Assembly: GCA_037833965.1 (NCBI GenBank)
Contig: AP031358.1
Span: 11,354,001 to 11,418,000 of the forward strand
Direction of reading: 5' to 3'
Origin: Marchantia polymorpha subsp. ruderalis
Taxonomy: Eukaryota > Streptophyta > Marchantiopsida > Marchantiales > Marchantiaceae
Length of the DNA stretch: 64,000 bases
Shown one piece after another: positions 20,201-31,430 of the stretch. A program made the position numbers and the translations under genes. The notes under the pieces are model-generated. The model saw only the letters and a list, made by a program, of their open reading frames with translations. It ran no database searches and was not told where the DNA came from. Within the stretch, counting starts at the first letter, position 1. Every line of letters starts with the position of its first letter.

Positions 20201-22038
20201 TTTTCAAGGATGAAGCTGCAAAGACGGCGTTCGAAGTTCTCAAGAAGGCGTTGGTGACGGCTCCAATTTTGGCGAAACCGGATTGGGGTAAACCTTTCAT
20301 TCTCTACACAGATGCATCAAATATTGCTGTAGGATGCACCTTGAGTCAATTAGATGATGAAAAGCATGATCATCCAATTGCCTATGCTAGTAGACAAATG
20401 GTTCAAGCGGAGAAGAACTACTCAGTGACAGAGAGAGAGGCGTTAGCTGTAATCTTCTCACTTAAGAAGTTTCGACATTATTTGTTGGGTGGGAGATTCA
20501 CTATAGTGACTGATCATAAGGCTTTGAAATACATTTTCAACAAGCCTAATGCTGAAGGGAGGATAGCTAGATGGAAGCTACTACTAGCAGAGTTTGATTA
20601 TACCATTGAGGATAGACCTGGAAAGAAGCATGCTAATGCGGATTTGATGTCGAGAGCATATGATGATGGAGGAGATCAGTCAGTAGATGACACCTTTCCG
20701 GATGAGGACTTGCTAGTCATGGACACGGTGACAACAGTACCGGAGGAGTACAAGGAAATTTGGGATTTCATCTCTAAAGGAGAGTTTTCTCAAGGAATGC
20801 ATCAAAGGGAGAAAAATGCATTAGTGAAGAGATGTCAACCATATATGATCATGGAGAAGGTACTTTTTCATCAAGGAGCTGACGGACTTCTACGAAGGGC
20901 GGTTGGGAGAGGAGAGGCATTACAACTCATGAAGGAGTTTCATGATGGTGCAGTATGTGGAGGACATTTTGCGGGGAAGGTAACTGCCTTCAAAATTCTT
21001 GATGCTGGTTATCATTGGAAGGGTATTTTTAAGGATTGTGTGGAATATTGCAAAAGTTGTGATGTGTGTCAAGCTTTTGCTAAAAAGTCCATGAAAACCC
21101 CTCCTATGATTTCTGTACCAGTGTTAGGTCCTTTTGAAAAGTGGGGAATAGATTTTGTAGGTCCTTTGAATCTTACTCCTCGAGGGAATAAGTTCATTGT
21201 GATAGCTACAGATTATCTTACGAAGTGGGTAGAGGCAAGACCACTTAAATCTACTAATGAGAAGGAGGTTGGTAGATTTTTATATGAGAGAATCATTACT
21301 CGATTTGGTTGTCCATTGGAGTTAGTATCAGATAGAGGAGGAGAATTTGTGGGAAGTATGATTCAAGCCATGTTGGAGCACTTTTCCATCAAGGCTCGAG
21401 TGACCACTTCCTACAAACCTAACGCTAATGGGTTGGCGGAGCGGACCAACTACACTTTGTGTATGATGTTGGCCAAGGATGCAGACATGGACGGGAGTAA
21501 ACACAATTGGGACAAGAGGCTCCATGCTATCTTATGGGAGTATCGCACAACATGGAAGACATCTACTGGATACTCACCTTTTCGGATGGTGTATGGAGTT
21601 GAGTCAAAACTTCCCATACAGTTTGACTTGACAACATTCACAACAATCCAGCAAAGGTTGAAGAAATCAAATGGAGCAGAAGCCATCAAGTCTCGCCAAC
21701 AACAATTGATGGAGTTGGAGGAAGCTCGAGCACTAGCCATGGTACGAGTGGAGCGGGCTCAACACTTGCAGAAGAAGTATCACGACAAACGAAGTGGAAA
21801 CCAGAACTTGAAGCCGTTCAAGGAAGGTGATTGGGTGATGCTCTTTGATGCAATTAGATACAAGAGAGCTAGGAAAAAGTTTCTTCCTAAGTATTTTGGA
21901 CCTTTCATAGTTGAGAAGGTGTGGGGAAATTTCACTTATGACATCAAGGAGTTAGGAGGACGTCACTTCGATCGAGTCAACCACGACAAGTTGAAGTTAT
22001 TCCATCGAAGATCAGATTCTTTCACTCCGAGGGCGTAG
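17272..22038 (+). CDS. gag-pol polyprotein of the young gypsy element
   Basis: One open frame of about 1588 residues from ATG 17272. Gag domain (about residues 1-200): NFLPSESYEKL, VRTYVERTEKLESRF. CCHC knuckle CFSCGGPHFQRNC near residue 268. Protease with VLVDGGSAVNAMSE near residue 468 (DGG where DSG/DTG is usual). Reverse transcriptase with VMPFGLCNAPATFQRF and catalytic FIDDFCVYG near residue 865 (DDF rather than the usual DDI). RNase H with LYTDASNIAVG near 1013 and TDHKALKY. Integrase with an HHCC finger (HDGAVCGGHFAGK to CKSCDVC, about 1225-1270) and a D,D-35-E core: GIDFVGP, VSDRGGEF, and the Glu of GLAERTN. A GDWVMLF/KYFGPF tail ends it with no chromodomain. It appears to be a single gag-pol product cleaved by its own protease. 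Confidence 0.95.
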   Translation: MGKLPVFYGRENEDVEAFVRDFKRACIGNNERKKDEWAMLLPDFLEDSALKWYKEYKREHSEDDTWETLTENLIENFLPSESYEKLMCEVTFLKQGENEKVRTYVERTEKLESRFHVVLRKGGDEVDATMVGIRAMLMKNFVGGLRPEIRSKVRYEKPSSKAEAIRIAIRMEESLEDDDSSLVAREVAPPVVGRSIVSNTSTSSTIANPSVDFQNELKSITETLADLKINVVQLWEKRNQNVVGGSRGYGNYPPRGNPPSGNFAVSCFSCGGPHFQRNCPNPRQHDGVRHNNNAPATQQAKDKGVASIDVFPHQCTFEKGESSKSKVDILAHEKKRARFADESIFMEDTPSRSTRSSGVSQPRVPRKKLGMDDFSISSSQAKYDVVEDVGNQKANITVGQLIALNPAIRKELRGGLISTRTKKRKSKGKAHMSNVGVGVVDAAASEVCTHASKIEVRINGHDVSDVLVDGGSAVNAMSERLMQKLGMQPSRPSSIIVGMANKQKVRPLGVVDKVVVSVRGVQTLLSFQILKEASYDLLLGRPWLRAVRTTDRWHKGYLRIGPKNHRVKVPLTRGGESTTDSDRPTDEYWESESEESGSFSEVDTDISTSDQETSSEYSSDDNVQVQVIAAMELLPRPGVKKDPDKVEMSEEEVCRRLSTLRFGPKVTKEEKAKFLDIFRKYIHVFAFSYKDLKHVTLETHRIELEEKARPIRQKQRRINPPTALVVKEEIDKLKEAGFIYEVENSEWVSPIVIVKKKNGKLRVCVDYKKLNAVTKKDYYPLPFIDEILEEVAGHEWYSFGDGYSGYNQIQIALEDQLKTTFTTPWGTFAFRVMPFGLCNAPATFQRFMNRVFEPFIGKFVRDFIDDFCVYGRKADHFDHLIKILQRLEEAKASLNPEKCIFGCEEGLLLGHIISKNGIAVDPEKVTRIMELPFPATLTKLRQFLGMVGYYRRFILSFSNKAHALTNYMKKGVEYELIFKDEAAKTAFEVLKKALVTAPILAKPDWGKPFILYTDASNIAVGCTLSQLDDEKHDHPIAYASRQMVQAEKNYSVTEREALAVIFSLKKFRHYLLGGRFTIVTDHKALKYIFNKPNAEGRIARWKLLLAEFDYTIEDRPGKKHANADLMSRAYDDGGDQSVDDTFPDEDLLVMDTVTTVPEEYKEIWDFISKGEFSQGMHQREKNALVKRCQPYMIMEKVLFHQGADGLLRRAVGRGEALQLMKEFHDGAVCGGHFAGKVTAFKILDAGYHWKGIFKDCVEYCKSCDVCQAFAKKSMKTPPMISVPVLGPFEKWGIDFVGPLNLTPRGNKFIVIATDYLTKWVEARPLKSTNEKEVGRFLYERIITRFGCPLELVSDRGGEFVGSMIQAMLEHFSIKARVTTSYKPNANGLAERTNYTLCMMLAKDADMDGSKHNWDKRLHAILWEYRTTWKTSTGYSPFRMVYGVESKLPIQFDLTTFTTIQQRLKKSNGAEAIKSRQQQLMELEEARALAMVRVERAQHLQKKYHDKRSGNQNLKPFKEGDWVMLFDAIRYKRARKKFLPKYFGPFIVEKVWGNFTYDIKELGGRHFDRVNHDKLKLFHRRSDSFTPRA

Positions 22039-22046
22039 TGAAATCT

Positions 22047-22061
22047 TAGTCCGGGGGTAAA
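22047..22061 (+). other. Polypurine tract of the young gypsy element
   Basis: tagtccgggggtaaa lies directly before the 3' LTR. It primes plus-strand DNA synthesis in this family. Confidence 0.75.
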
Positions 22062-22922
22062 TGTAAGACCGGGTGTTGCACATATGTACTAAGTCTTAGA
22101 AGTGGTCAAGGGAATAAGGATGATTAGCCAAGGCATAGCTAAGACTAGCTAGTTATGACTAAACTAGTTAGTTATAACTAAGTTTATCTAGTCATGACTA
22201 AGTTTAGCTACAATGTCTATAGTTGGCGGAATAATTAGCGGAGTTCTAGAAGAATGGAGTGAGCACTTCTATTTTGTCCTTTACAAGGAGTGAGCACTTC
22301 TATTTTGTCTTATACAAAAGTTCTAGATTCCAAGGGATTAGATATTTGACTAGAAGCTTGGATTTGATTGGTTTGACTAAATGTATGAAAGATGATTGGC
22401 TAGACTAAGTCTAATGTTGACTTAGTGGCTAGGAAGCTTGTAGAAGTTTAAAAGCTTCAAATGGCATGTCGCCACCTCAACCTTGGATTCCAGAAGCTTC
22501 TAGAAGGTTTAGGTAGGCCAATGGCATGTTGCCACGTAGAGAAGGTTAGTCAAACTTACCTAGGTAAAAGTAAGTTAGGAGAAATTACCACATGTTACTA
22601 TGGTAACTTCTCAAGTAGTATAAATAGAGAGGTAGAGTAGCACCTCTCAAGCAAGTTTGGAGAGTCATGTGTGAGGACTTGTTTCAATAATGAAGGAGTG
22701 AAGTTTTCGAGTATCTTGGAGTATCGACGTGTGTTTGCGTTTATGTGAAGAGGGTGATGTGAGGAGAGTTTGTGTGTGTGAGTTGGAGTGATACATGAGA
22801 GTTTGTGAGAGAAGGTGTTTGTGACATGAGTGAGAGTATGAATCCTAGTCTTCTAGAACCATGATGCGCTACCACAAAGCCATCAGAGGTAGACCTGAGT
22901 GAGAGTCAGCCCGGAGGTTGCA
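22062..22922 (+). repeat. 3' LTR of the young gypsy element
   Basis: 861 bp, same length as and no difference seen from 15070-15930. It ends GGTTGCA and is followed by the ggtc target duplication. Confidence 0.95.
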
Positions 22923-22926
22923 GGTC

Positions 22927-24569
22927 AGAGAGACTCTCAACATCCACATACGTAAACTGCTAATCAGTGGTACATGGCAAACGTTGTGTAAAAGACAATA
23001 CAAACTACGTGGGTAGAGGCTTTTTTAAAGCATATAAAACTGTGCAGGCAGTAATCACAGAGAGTTGTTCAAAGGCAAAATGGGTATTTCCACATTGAGT
23101 TCAAATTTTTTTGAACAAGGCAGAGTCTTGTTCAATGAACTCCTAGGCGTACAGACAAGATGACTCGGACCCCCTTCTATTCAAGGGCAAAGAAGTCGGC
23201 CCTAACATCAGCTGTCGCAAGTACATAACTAATCGGCACTCACTTGACAACAAATTGTGCTCATACGAGTACTATGATACTACCTGGGGAAGAGTCCCAA
23301 GCCACAAGTACAAACAAACTAATGCACAGAAACAAGATAAATAACATGCAAAACGGAAATACCGAGACCAGGAAAAGATCTAAGCATGTGAGGTTTGAGA
23401 GTGATAACGAGACGATTGAGGGTGGAAGCAAAACAGAGGGCTTCTTGAAAAAGAAGCGGATTTCGCAAATTGTGCGATATGTTCGTCTAAAGCTTCTGAG
23501 TATCTCTGAACAAGAAAATTAACGTGGTATACTCTCTTGTGAGACGTTGTGTGATAAGTAATGAATATATCTTAATAACATTCGTACGCACTGCAAGCAC
23601 AACGAGGTTCAAAAGAAGACATAACTTTGGTATAGATAGGCTAAGCGAAATCACCTGTAAAATCAGAAGTGTACGATGTTCTTGGAGAATAAAGACATAT
23701 ATGCTGTTGGACCTGTAACTGTTTTGTTCTTTGGGAACTAGATACATGGGAAACGATAAAACCATAAATGAGCTTGTTCAACATACACAAAACATGATGC
23801 ACATAGAATTCACACATCGCTTAACCTTTCATCAATCTCAATTCTTATTAAGACTTCAAAATCTGAACACCGGTATGTAAGAACTGGGCTAATTTTGATT
23901 GATCATGGCGGCAAACAGTGAGCTCCTTCAGTAACATCAGACAGGTCCAAACAGGTACAACATTCTTGCTGGATGCGTTCACAAAAGCGAGAACTGTGCA
24001 ACTTTGCCAGCATCTTCATACGCGAACAAAAAATGAGAGCACCTTCCACCCCATAATTTCAGTATTACTTTCAAACTTGAGAGACAGGCCTTACATAGCC
24101 TTCACACTCAATTCATTCAGTTTGTTAGCATCTACGCAACTTAGACTCGGTCTGTAATTGAGCGGAGGTTGAGCGGATGTAGTCATGCTAGCAGGCTAAG
24201 CTTCCATCACCGAGAGCAGAATTTTACAACCGGATGCAACAATATGTAATCCATGCCTTTAGATGAATCCAAAATCGTGTTCAGCGTCAAAAACAAGATC
24301 AGAGAATTGAGAATGGAGCATGGCAATGAGGTCGTTTTTGAGTATCTCCTCATTCCAGCCACCTTGCTCCTCCTCAAGGTTTTGGACGATTGATTCCAAA
24401 TTTTTTCCTCTCCTTCAGCTAGGATAGCTGTGGCCGCCGCCGCTCGATGCACCGGCACTTTGAGAATACCTGCATTCATCCACAACCGTAAACACATGAC
24501 CATGATAAATACTGACGATGACAAGAACTGCTGCATACATGTGAATTCAAGACTAGCAGCGCTATTCAC
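22927..24569. other. No recognised gene
   Basis: Only short frames. One at 23244-23522 (+) has a basic stretch (RKRSKHVRFESD) but no recognisable fold. The right end may hold the 3' flank of the hAT element. Confidence 0.4.
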
Positions 24570-26396
24570 GTGCTCTTATGGCGTCGACGTTGCTGGTGTT
24601 CCCAGATAGTCCATTGCCATCTGGTAATGACCCGGCAGCGCATCCTTCCAGGCCGACCACCATGACAAGACATCAATGAAGCCCAAGGCATGGACAACAC
24701 CGGTCAACAAGTACTGATCAACCTCATCACCCATTCCCTCTCAACTCCCTACGGCTGAAACATTGCAGAAAATAGCGAGTTACATGATGCTTTCTATGGT
24801 AGTTCTCGGCTCTGGATCCTAGTGATCTCATCAGAGTAGCGTCGCTGCAGGGGGTTGCGTACAATTTCAGTGACGACCATCAGCTCTGAAGTGTCAGTCG
24901 GCTTTGGGATCTGCGGGTTCAAATACGCTGCGATGATGGCTAGTTCTTGCACCAGCTTCTGCTCATAAGATTGCAATTTCATCTTCATGGGAATCGTCGT
25001 CAGAGCGTCGTGTATCTCTTGCAAGTTTTGCTCGTTGTCATTGCAATGCTTGATCAACATGACAATGGACTATGACACAAGGTCGAGTGTTGGCTTGCTG
25101 TCCGCTGCAAGACTTTCCATGACTTGGCGTTGTGCACAAAGAAAATTTGACACGCTAGCAATTACCTGCCACTCCGAATCTTTAAGAGCACCATGGCCAA
25201 TGTCATCCTTGTATTGATCCATGATTGTGTCTATGACAACGTGCTTGCGAAAAGCATTGTCACACATTTGATGTGTCGAGTTCCATCTTGTCGGCAAGTC
25301 TACATGCGTTGGCTCTGTGCTACTCAGACCAGAGCGGAAGGCCTCAATTCGATACTGTTGCCGAATGACTTTGCTATGACACATCTTCACCAAGCCGTCT
25401 CGTAGCTGCTCAGTGGGTTGGCGAATGAGCTTCAAGGCCTGCAGCACTGCAAGCTAGACAAAGTGGTCGGCGCATCTGACGTGCTGGCACTTGCGCAGTT
25501 GCTCGTATCCCACAAAGATGTTCACGAGCTTGAAGAGTCGCACAAGTGCATTTGTTGCGTCTGATACATTATCGCTGGTGACGTTCAAAATGCGCGTGAC
25601 TACATCTCGGCCCATGCGCTTCAAGTATTCAAATAGGTCTGTCCCCACGCGCACACCGACACCTCCCCCACACTTGACATCCAAGATTGTCAACAAAATG
25701 GTCTTGGTCTTCATCGTGACGACATCCACCCAATGAGCAGTGACAATGTTAAAGCCTTTCAAATTTTGATTAGACTTGCTGTCCGTCAAGAGTTAACGAG
25801 ATGGCAACAGTCACATTGCAAAGAAATGCTGCAAGAGCTGGCTCGAGAACACGATGTAGTTCAACAATGCGTCGGAGGATAATGCGAGTTGACGGTGGCT
25901 CATAACCGTGCGTCAGTGCGACAACAAATTGTTTGAAGCGCTCGCTGCCAACTGCATGTAGTGTGACTCCACCTTGCACGACGTAATCAACGACGGCGTT
26001 CTCAAACCCTTCAAGGACGAGTGTCGAGAACCTCGGCTTGCGAACACAGCTCAGCGTTGCTTGAACCAACAACTTGCATGATGATGTGAACGAGTCGTTG
26101 TCATTATCCGTGATGCCGTGCAAACGCAGGTGCGCCTTCCATCCCGATACATTGGTCTTGTGGCAAAACCACTTGCAGCACACTGGATATTGTCGTTGCT
26201 GGCGTTGTAGTATGAGGTCGCCTGCCTTCCAGTCTCTAGTATAAGCCCAAGGAAAGGATTGTCGTGCTCGTTTCCGCTTTGAGTTGACAACATGCTGAGC
26301 ATCGTTGCTGCAAGGCACATTCGTAGGAAGATATTTGTCATTGCAGAGGCTGTCTTGCACTGCGGAGTAGTTGATTGTCAGCTGATTGGAGTCCAT
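24570..26396 (-). mobile_element. Decayed hAT-superfamily transposase with BED-like zinc finger
   Basis: Read right to left. A Cys/His finger (CCKWFCHKTNVSGWKAHLRLH) lies near 26150. ISLTLDG then TDSKSNQNLKGFNIVTAHWVD (about 25800-25730) is the first catalytic block, with a frameshift between them. VTSDNVSDATNA near 25560 is the second Asp block, RCADHFV is the C..H signature near 25465, and DLPTRWNSTHQM lies near 25290. The C-terminal hAT dimerisation domain (VLSWWSAWKDALPGHY, then MAMDYLGTPATS) lies at about 24690-24580. The order and spacing are those of hAT transposases, which cut and paste elements with 8-bp target duplications. The frameshifts make it a dead copy. I did not find terminal inverted repeats, so the borders are those of the coding trace only. 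Confidence 0.88.
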
Positions 26397-29229
26397 AATC
26401 CGCTGAGTTTCTTTAAACTGTGTTCCACTTGGAACACAATTTACCTTTCTTTGATGTTTTATGGCCTGGAAAAGTTTCTTTCTGCATTAATTCAAGCACT
26501 TTATCAACGCGAGGTAAAGCGTGGTATGTCTACGGGTTAATGATATAATAAGTCATGAGAAAGATACTATATGTCCTGCATGTAGACTGCACTGTACGGT
26601 ACAGTACTTACCTGACTCTTTGTTCGTTTCGTCCTAACAAATTATCTGTCCAAGCTCTGCAAGAAGACACGAACAAACATCATTAGCACAAACACAAGTG
26701 GAAAAAGTTGCGGCATGAAGATACTTGAACACGTGGTGGGATGACGATGAGACGCAGGGACGTTTAACACTAATATTTACCTCAAAGGAGAGAGAAGAAT
26801 TTAACGATGCTATCTGATTCTAAAAAAAGCTTTGTGTTTACAACAAGCTTATTTCCAGCTTTAACGCAATTAGAAAGCTCACGCCGTGAAGATATAGTAC
26901 CTCACGTAAATCGTCTGTGATTGGATAGGTAATCAACAGCAACTGCATGAGCAACAGGAAATTTAAATGAACCAAGAATTTTATATCAAGTGATAGGAAC
27001 TACTGGGATTTAAAAAACTCGGTTCGTATAATCGCATGAGTCTTCAGGCACGACACTTGAAATGAATATTGAAGAGGTTGAGGAAGATCTTAACCTTTCT
27101 GTCTTTAGTAAACATGATTAGCAGATAATTAAGATTCCGAGATGGACTTAGAGATCAGTCAAAATTTCTAAGATAAAAACCTTCCTATTTACTTTTTCTA
27201 ACATATTCAACAGAACAAAGATATCATCATCGTCAGTATAACAATTCATCTCGATGAGTCTAGAATTCCATTGAATACATTATTTCAACATAGAAGAAGA
27301 AATGACCTTATTACACACACATACTGTGTGCCGTGCATACTCATCAGAACACAACTGAATTGATGTATATTCACAGCATAACAGTAAACACTCAAGAAGT
27401 TAAGAGTCCAGGCTAGACCACTAAACGCCACAAATTTGGTCAAGACAGATTTCAAACAATGAACACTCAAAGCCAATTCGCTATAGCACAGAGTGATTCG
27501 GCTATATAAGAAGAAATATCCACGAACATATTATGGTATCAAACCCAGACTTCATTCACATCTGTAGCGAAGGAAAGTTGTACATTATTCTTATGTCCAG
27601 AGTTGTCGAACGAAAGATCTGTGTAGTATGCCTTTTCTGAAACACAAAATAGTCCACCAATAATTAGTCACCTAGCTGTCATTGGTGGAATTTATCATGT
27701 TTCTCACTTACATCTGATTTTGCCAAGATTCTGATGAACAAAAGAGCCCAGCAACACTCAGTCATATTTTGTCTAAAGAATGAAGAGGCATCATCACACT
27801 GTTGGAGTTAACTCACTCTTCTGCAGAGATACAGTTAGTAGCTTAATTTTCAACCTGAGTCTGTAGCGAACAATGAATAAATAACAGTTTGGTATGTTCT
27901 GGAAGCCAGGTTCTATCTAAACCTCGATCATTCCCTTTCCGCCAATTGGAATGAAATGGATGTACTCCAAGACGGCACCGTAAATTGTGCGCTGTTACGT
28001 AAGAGATAGATTCGTCATGAACGTCCGGATTGCATGACCCTCGTGCACAGCGGGTCATGACGAAGCTTTAGCACGTAAACGACCAACAAAGTCTGTTGAA
28101 ATTTCATAACAAGTGCTAGTCTTTTTTTGCTTTCTTCGATACATGAGTAGTACTGTGAATTTTTTAATAGGAAAGTTAAGATGCATACATGCAAACAATA
28201 TATGCTTTGTAAGAAAATTGAGCCATCGTAGTCTGAAGAAAAATTTGGCAAATATTCCTCAATATTCACAGCTCCCACGTCTTCTCGCCTTGTCCTCAAA
28301 TGCTAGCAAGATATGAATAGGTGTTTGCTAAATCTTCAAGTATAGCGGACGATTGGGGTTCTTTTTATTGGGGTTCTTATGGTTAGAGATCACAAATAGT
28401 ACCATTTCTTGGCATTGATTTTCCAAGAAGCATTTGCTTACTGTTATTTGCAAAGTTATCATCTTTACAGTGTCGAACTAAGATAATTCCATCAAATGGG
28501 AGATAAGAGAGATTGATTCAGTTTTCTATCTGTACCGCTATCCAACATTTTTTGGTCCTTTATTCATGGCCATCCACATAGAAGTAAAATGATGCCCACA
28601 AAACCAATACAAATTCAAGCTTTCGTCTACCCACGAGGAGCCAGCTCTTAGAAATCAGAGCTCCGGTAGTGAGCACTATGCATGCAAGAATTTCAAGTTT
28701 CCCTATAAAATATGTTCTCTGAACGCCATCCAGCAAGGCTTGAAAATAATGTTTGGAGCACTTGTGCAAAGGTCTTGTCAACATTAGATCCAAAAAAGAA
28801 CGCATTATCAGGGCATCTCTGAACACGACATACTTGTGGAGAGAGTGCATATAGGGTTCAGTCAGTAATTGCGCAGGAGAATTTCCCAGCTTCTGCTTGG
28901 CAAAAAGACAAACGTGAGCTTAGGAGGTGAAAGTTGTCGAGACTGCTTTCAGACTTTAGCTTTTGTTGGAGTTTTGGGTTACCTTACCTTGCCGAGGCTT
29001 AATGTCAACATCCGGTGTGGCTTCCTTGCCAGCACTTGCCTTCGAACTAAGTACTGGGATGAAGGATTCCGCGACGCTCCCGCTGAAGCTTAGATTAGTC
29101 TTCTGAGGTTTCACGTCCCAACCTACTGGCTGTGTTTAGATGCAAGTCGGTTTAGGCGCTTGAGAAGGTAGCGGCTGTGGTTTTGGTACTACACATTCAA
29201 GATGCGAGATTGAGTCGACTATTGTTGTC
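26397..29229. other. No recognised gene
   Basis: AT-leaning intergenic DNA with short frames only (all under 100 codons, no motifs). Nothing supports a gene, tRNA or structured RNA. Confidence 0.45.
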
Positions 29230-30150
29230 TCCGTCATGGTGACATCTGGATTAGTTGGTGGTACGGCATGGGCTGGTGTCTCCACATTCGTGGATGGAAC
29301 CGCCATGTTCTTGATTTGCGGCGCCCATCTATTCTTGCATTGGACCGTGATAAACCTTTATGCGTCCGGGATGGTTGCGGTTGTTGGTATGAGGACCGTC
29401 TCGGATGGTATCTTCTTCTCTGCCAATCCTGCCTGTATGGTTAAGCATTTTCGGCCTTTTGAGTTTGTGGTTGTATCTGACCGTTTGGTTGCGGCCGTAC
29501 GATCTCACTTCTCTCATTCGCCACCTCTGCACTTGGATCCGAATTGCGCACTACACCTTTTGTGGGTATCCCCCGATTGATTTTAGGGCAGTGTTCTATT
29601 CGATGTTGGTGGTTCACGCAAAATGTGCATTTGAGGACAACTGCTTCGTAGTGAACAGGTATCGTTGCGCTGCCGTCTGATCCGATGAATTCAACCACAT
29701 TGAACATCCATCCTTTGCTTAAATCTATGCCCACGCAAAATTTGGCTATGACATCCGTCTTGGTGCTCTGCGTATACTGGTACCATCTGTTCGGCCACTT
29801 TGTACGAGAGTTGTTGATATTCGAGACTAATGTCTGGGAATGAGATCCACATGGGCCATATTAATCCAAATGAAATGCATGGATTGAAATCATGAATCCA
29901 TCGTTGGTAAATCATCCACCCACTAGAAGCTGTGATATCCCATAACTAGCACGCATTTCATAGTTTCAAGTCCATCCGTGTGAACATAGGCGAAGTGATG
30001 CCCCACTCGGAGGAAAGAGGAATCGATTTCCGGGGCTGCGACCTCAAAGAATGAAGTCCACCATGGTTCCGCTGCCGCTCCCTGTAGGTGCCCATCAATG
30101 ATACAAGCGATAATGATATGTTCGGTGAGTATGGAGATTGTCGCAACGAC
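29230..30150 (-). mobile_element. LINE ORF1 (gag-like) fragment
   Basis: Minus strand. A DUF4283-like region runs from about 30020 (HHFAYVHTDGLETMKCVLV) through WIHDFNPCISF and WPMWISFPDISLEYQQLS near 29850. A zinc knuckle, CTFCVNHQHRIEHC, follows near 29625, and a Pro/Gln-rich tail lies near 29450. This is the architecture of plant L1-type ORF1 RNA-binding proteins. The frame shifts at least twice. It lies on the 3' side of the neighbouring LINE reverse transcriptase, so the two are separate insertions rather than one element. Confidence 0.65.
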
Positions 30151-30179
30151 TACATCCTGAACTTCTCCGTTGAGTGTGA

Positions 30180-31430
30180 TAGTCAAGAAGAAAGCTTCAG
30201 CCTCAAGAGTTAGACAACCTATTTTTGCAAGAAGAATAGCGTACAAAGTTTGAGTTATCACATCCAATTCTTCTTGTAAGAAGATCTTTTGCATCCTCTC
30301 CAAACGCTGCCAACATGTCTTCTTACAACTAGGACTCCACATTTGTATTCCATATAAGAGAATCGGAAACACTAAGCTCATGAATTAGAATTTTCTAAGA
30401 CTTCAAGACACTAGATGAGCTCCTCTGCATCTATTTAGCAAGGAGTATAGAGCTTTGAAACCAGCTTCTACTCTCTTTTGCACACAAAGCGCCTAACTAT
30501 AATCGTGGGAGAAACCCATGCCTAAATATTTGTAACTGCTCACTTGTTTCAACTCTAATTCTTTGTAAAAGAAAAAAAGCTTGGATCTAATGATCACAAT
30601 AATGATTTTTGACTTCTCCAAATTAACCTCCATATGATTTTGAGTAGAAAAGCTAGCCAAAGTGTTAAGATATTTTTGTAAACTAATCACATCAAGTGCT
30701 AGTAATATGACATCATCTGCATACAAAAAAGCTTTGATGACAAAGACTCCAAGTTTGACATCTTCACTTTCACAATACTCTAACCACTTTTTTTTAATCA
30801 TTTATGAAAACTCTAAATAGAATAGGAGAGAGAGTACAACCTTGAATGACTCCAATGATATTCAACATTTCTTCGGTTTGAGAAATGTTGATCTTGGGCC
30901 AAACAAAGTGATATAATGTGGCCACAACTGCTAAGAGATCTGATGGTACTCCAATGGTATGCAATCTTTCTCATAAAAGTTCACGAGGTACTGTGTCAAA
31001 AACTTTCTTGAAATCGATGAAAGCACAAAACAAAGCTTTTTCGTTACCCTTGAACTTCTTCTATAAAACACGCAAAACCAAGATATGGTCTATAGTGTTG
31101 AATGTAGGATAAAAACTAGCTTAAAACCGTGCTCTATTCTAATAAGATTCAACCTATGTGTTCAATTTTGACTCCACCAATTTGCTAAAAAGCTTGGCAA
31201 AAATACTAGCCACCATGATAGTCCGATAGTTTGTCACTAAGTTCTTGCTAATAGTTTTGTGAATAGTAACAATCTTCCGTAGAGACCAAGTTGAAAGAAA
31301 ACCATAAATATCAGCATTCTCTAACACTTTAGTGAGGATAGGTCCAATAACATCTACTCCCCACGTGAAAAGTTCAATCGAAAGACCATCAAAATTCTCA
31401 TATGAATTGTATGTTTGAATTGGATGTTTC
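30180..31430 (-). mobile_element. Decayed LINE reverse transcriptase
   Basis: Minus strand. IGPILTKVLENADIYG near 31350, YRTIMVASIFAKLFSKLVE near 31200, CAFIDFKKVFDTVPREL near 31010 (the A-x-x-D block), GVIQGCTLSPILFRVF near 30830, and catalytic AFLYADDVILLA near 30725. A C-terminal PILLYGIQMWSPSCKK near 30360 matches the region after the RT core. Several stops interrupt the frame. The FIDFKKAFDTVPR style differs from the LINE at 11578-14250 (KTYDSVNW), so this is a different lineage. No ORF1 of its own or endonuclease was recognised. Confidence 0.8.

Larger units (their letters stand above)
15066..22926 (+). mobile_element. Young Ty3/gypsy retrotransposon with identical 861-bp LTRs
   Basis: Terminal repeats at 15070-15930 and 22062-22922 begin TGTAAGACCGGG and end GGAGGTTGCA. 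They are flanked by a 4-bp duplication, ggtc (15066-15069 and 22923-22926). A primer site resembling the Asp-tRNA-type sites of Athila/Tat elements (ttggttccgttgccggga) follows the left LTR at about 15934, and a polypurine tract (agtccgggggtaaa) precedes the right LTR. Parts: long leader with a small zinc-knuckle frame, then one uninterrupted gag-pol frame with gag, CCHC, protease, RT, RNase H and integrase. There is no chromodomain, so it is probably a non-chromoviral gypsy lineage. The element looks whole. Identical LTRs imply a very recent insertion. Confidence 0.95.

Noticed and set aside
23244-23522. 92-codon frame with a basic stretch
   Set aside because: No homologous fold recognised and no splice or composition support; left as intergenic.
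29236-29580. 114-codon plus-strand frame with a hydrophobic start, resembling a membrane protein
   Set aside because: It is antisense to the LINE ORF1 fragment, whose zinc knuckle on the minus strand explains the openness.
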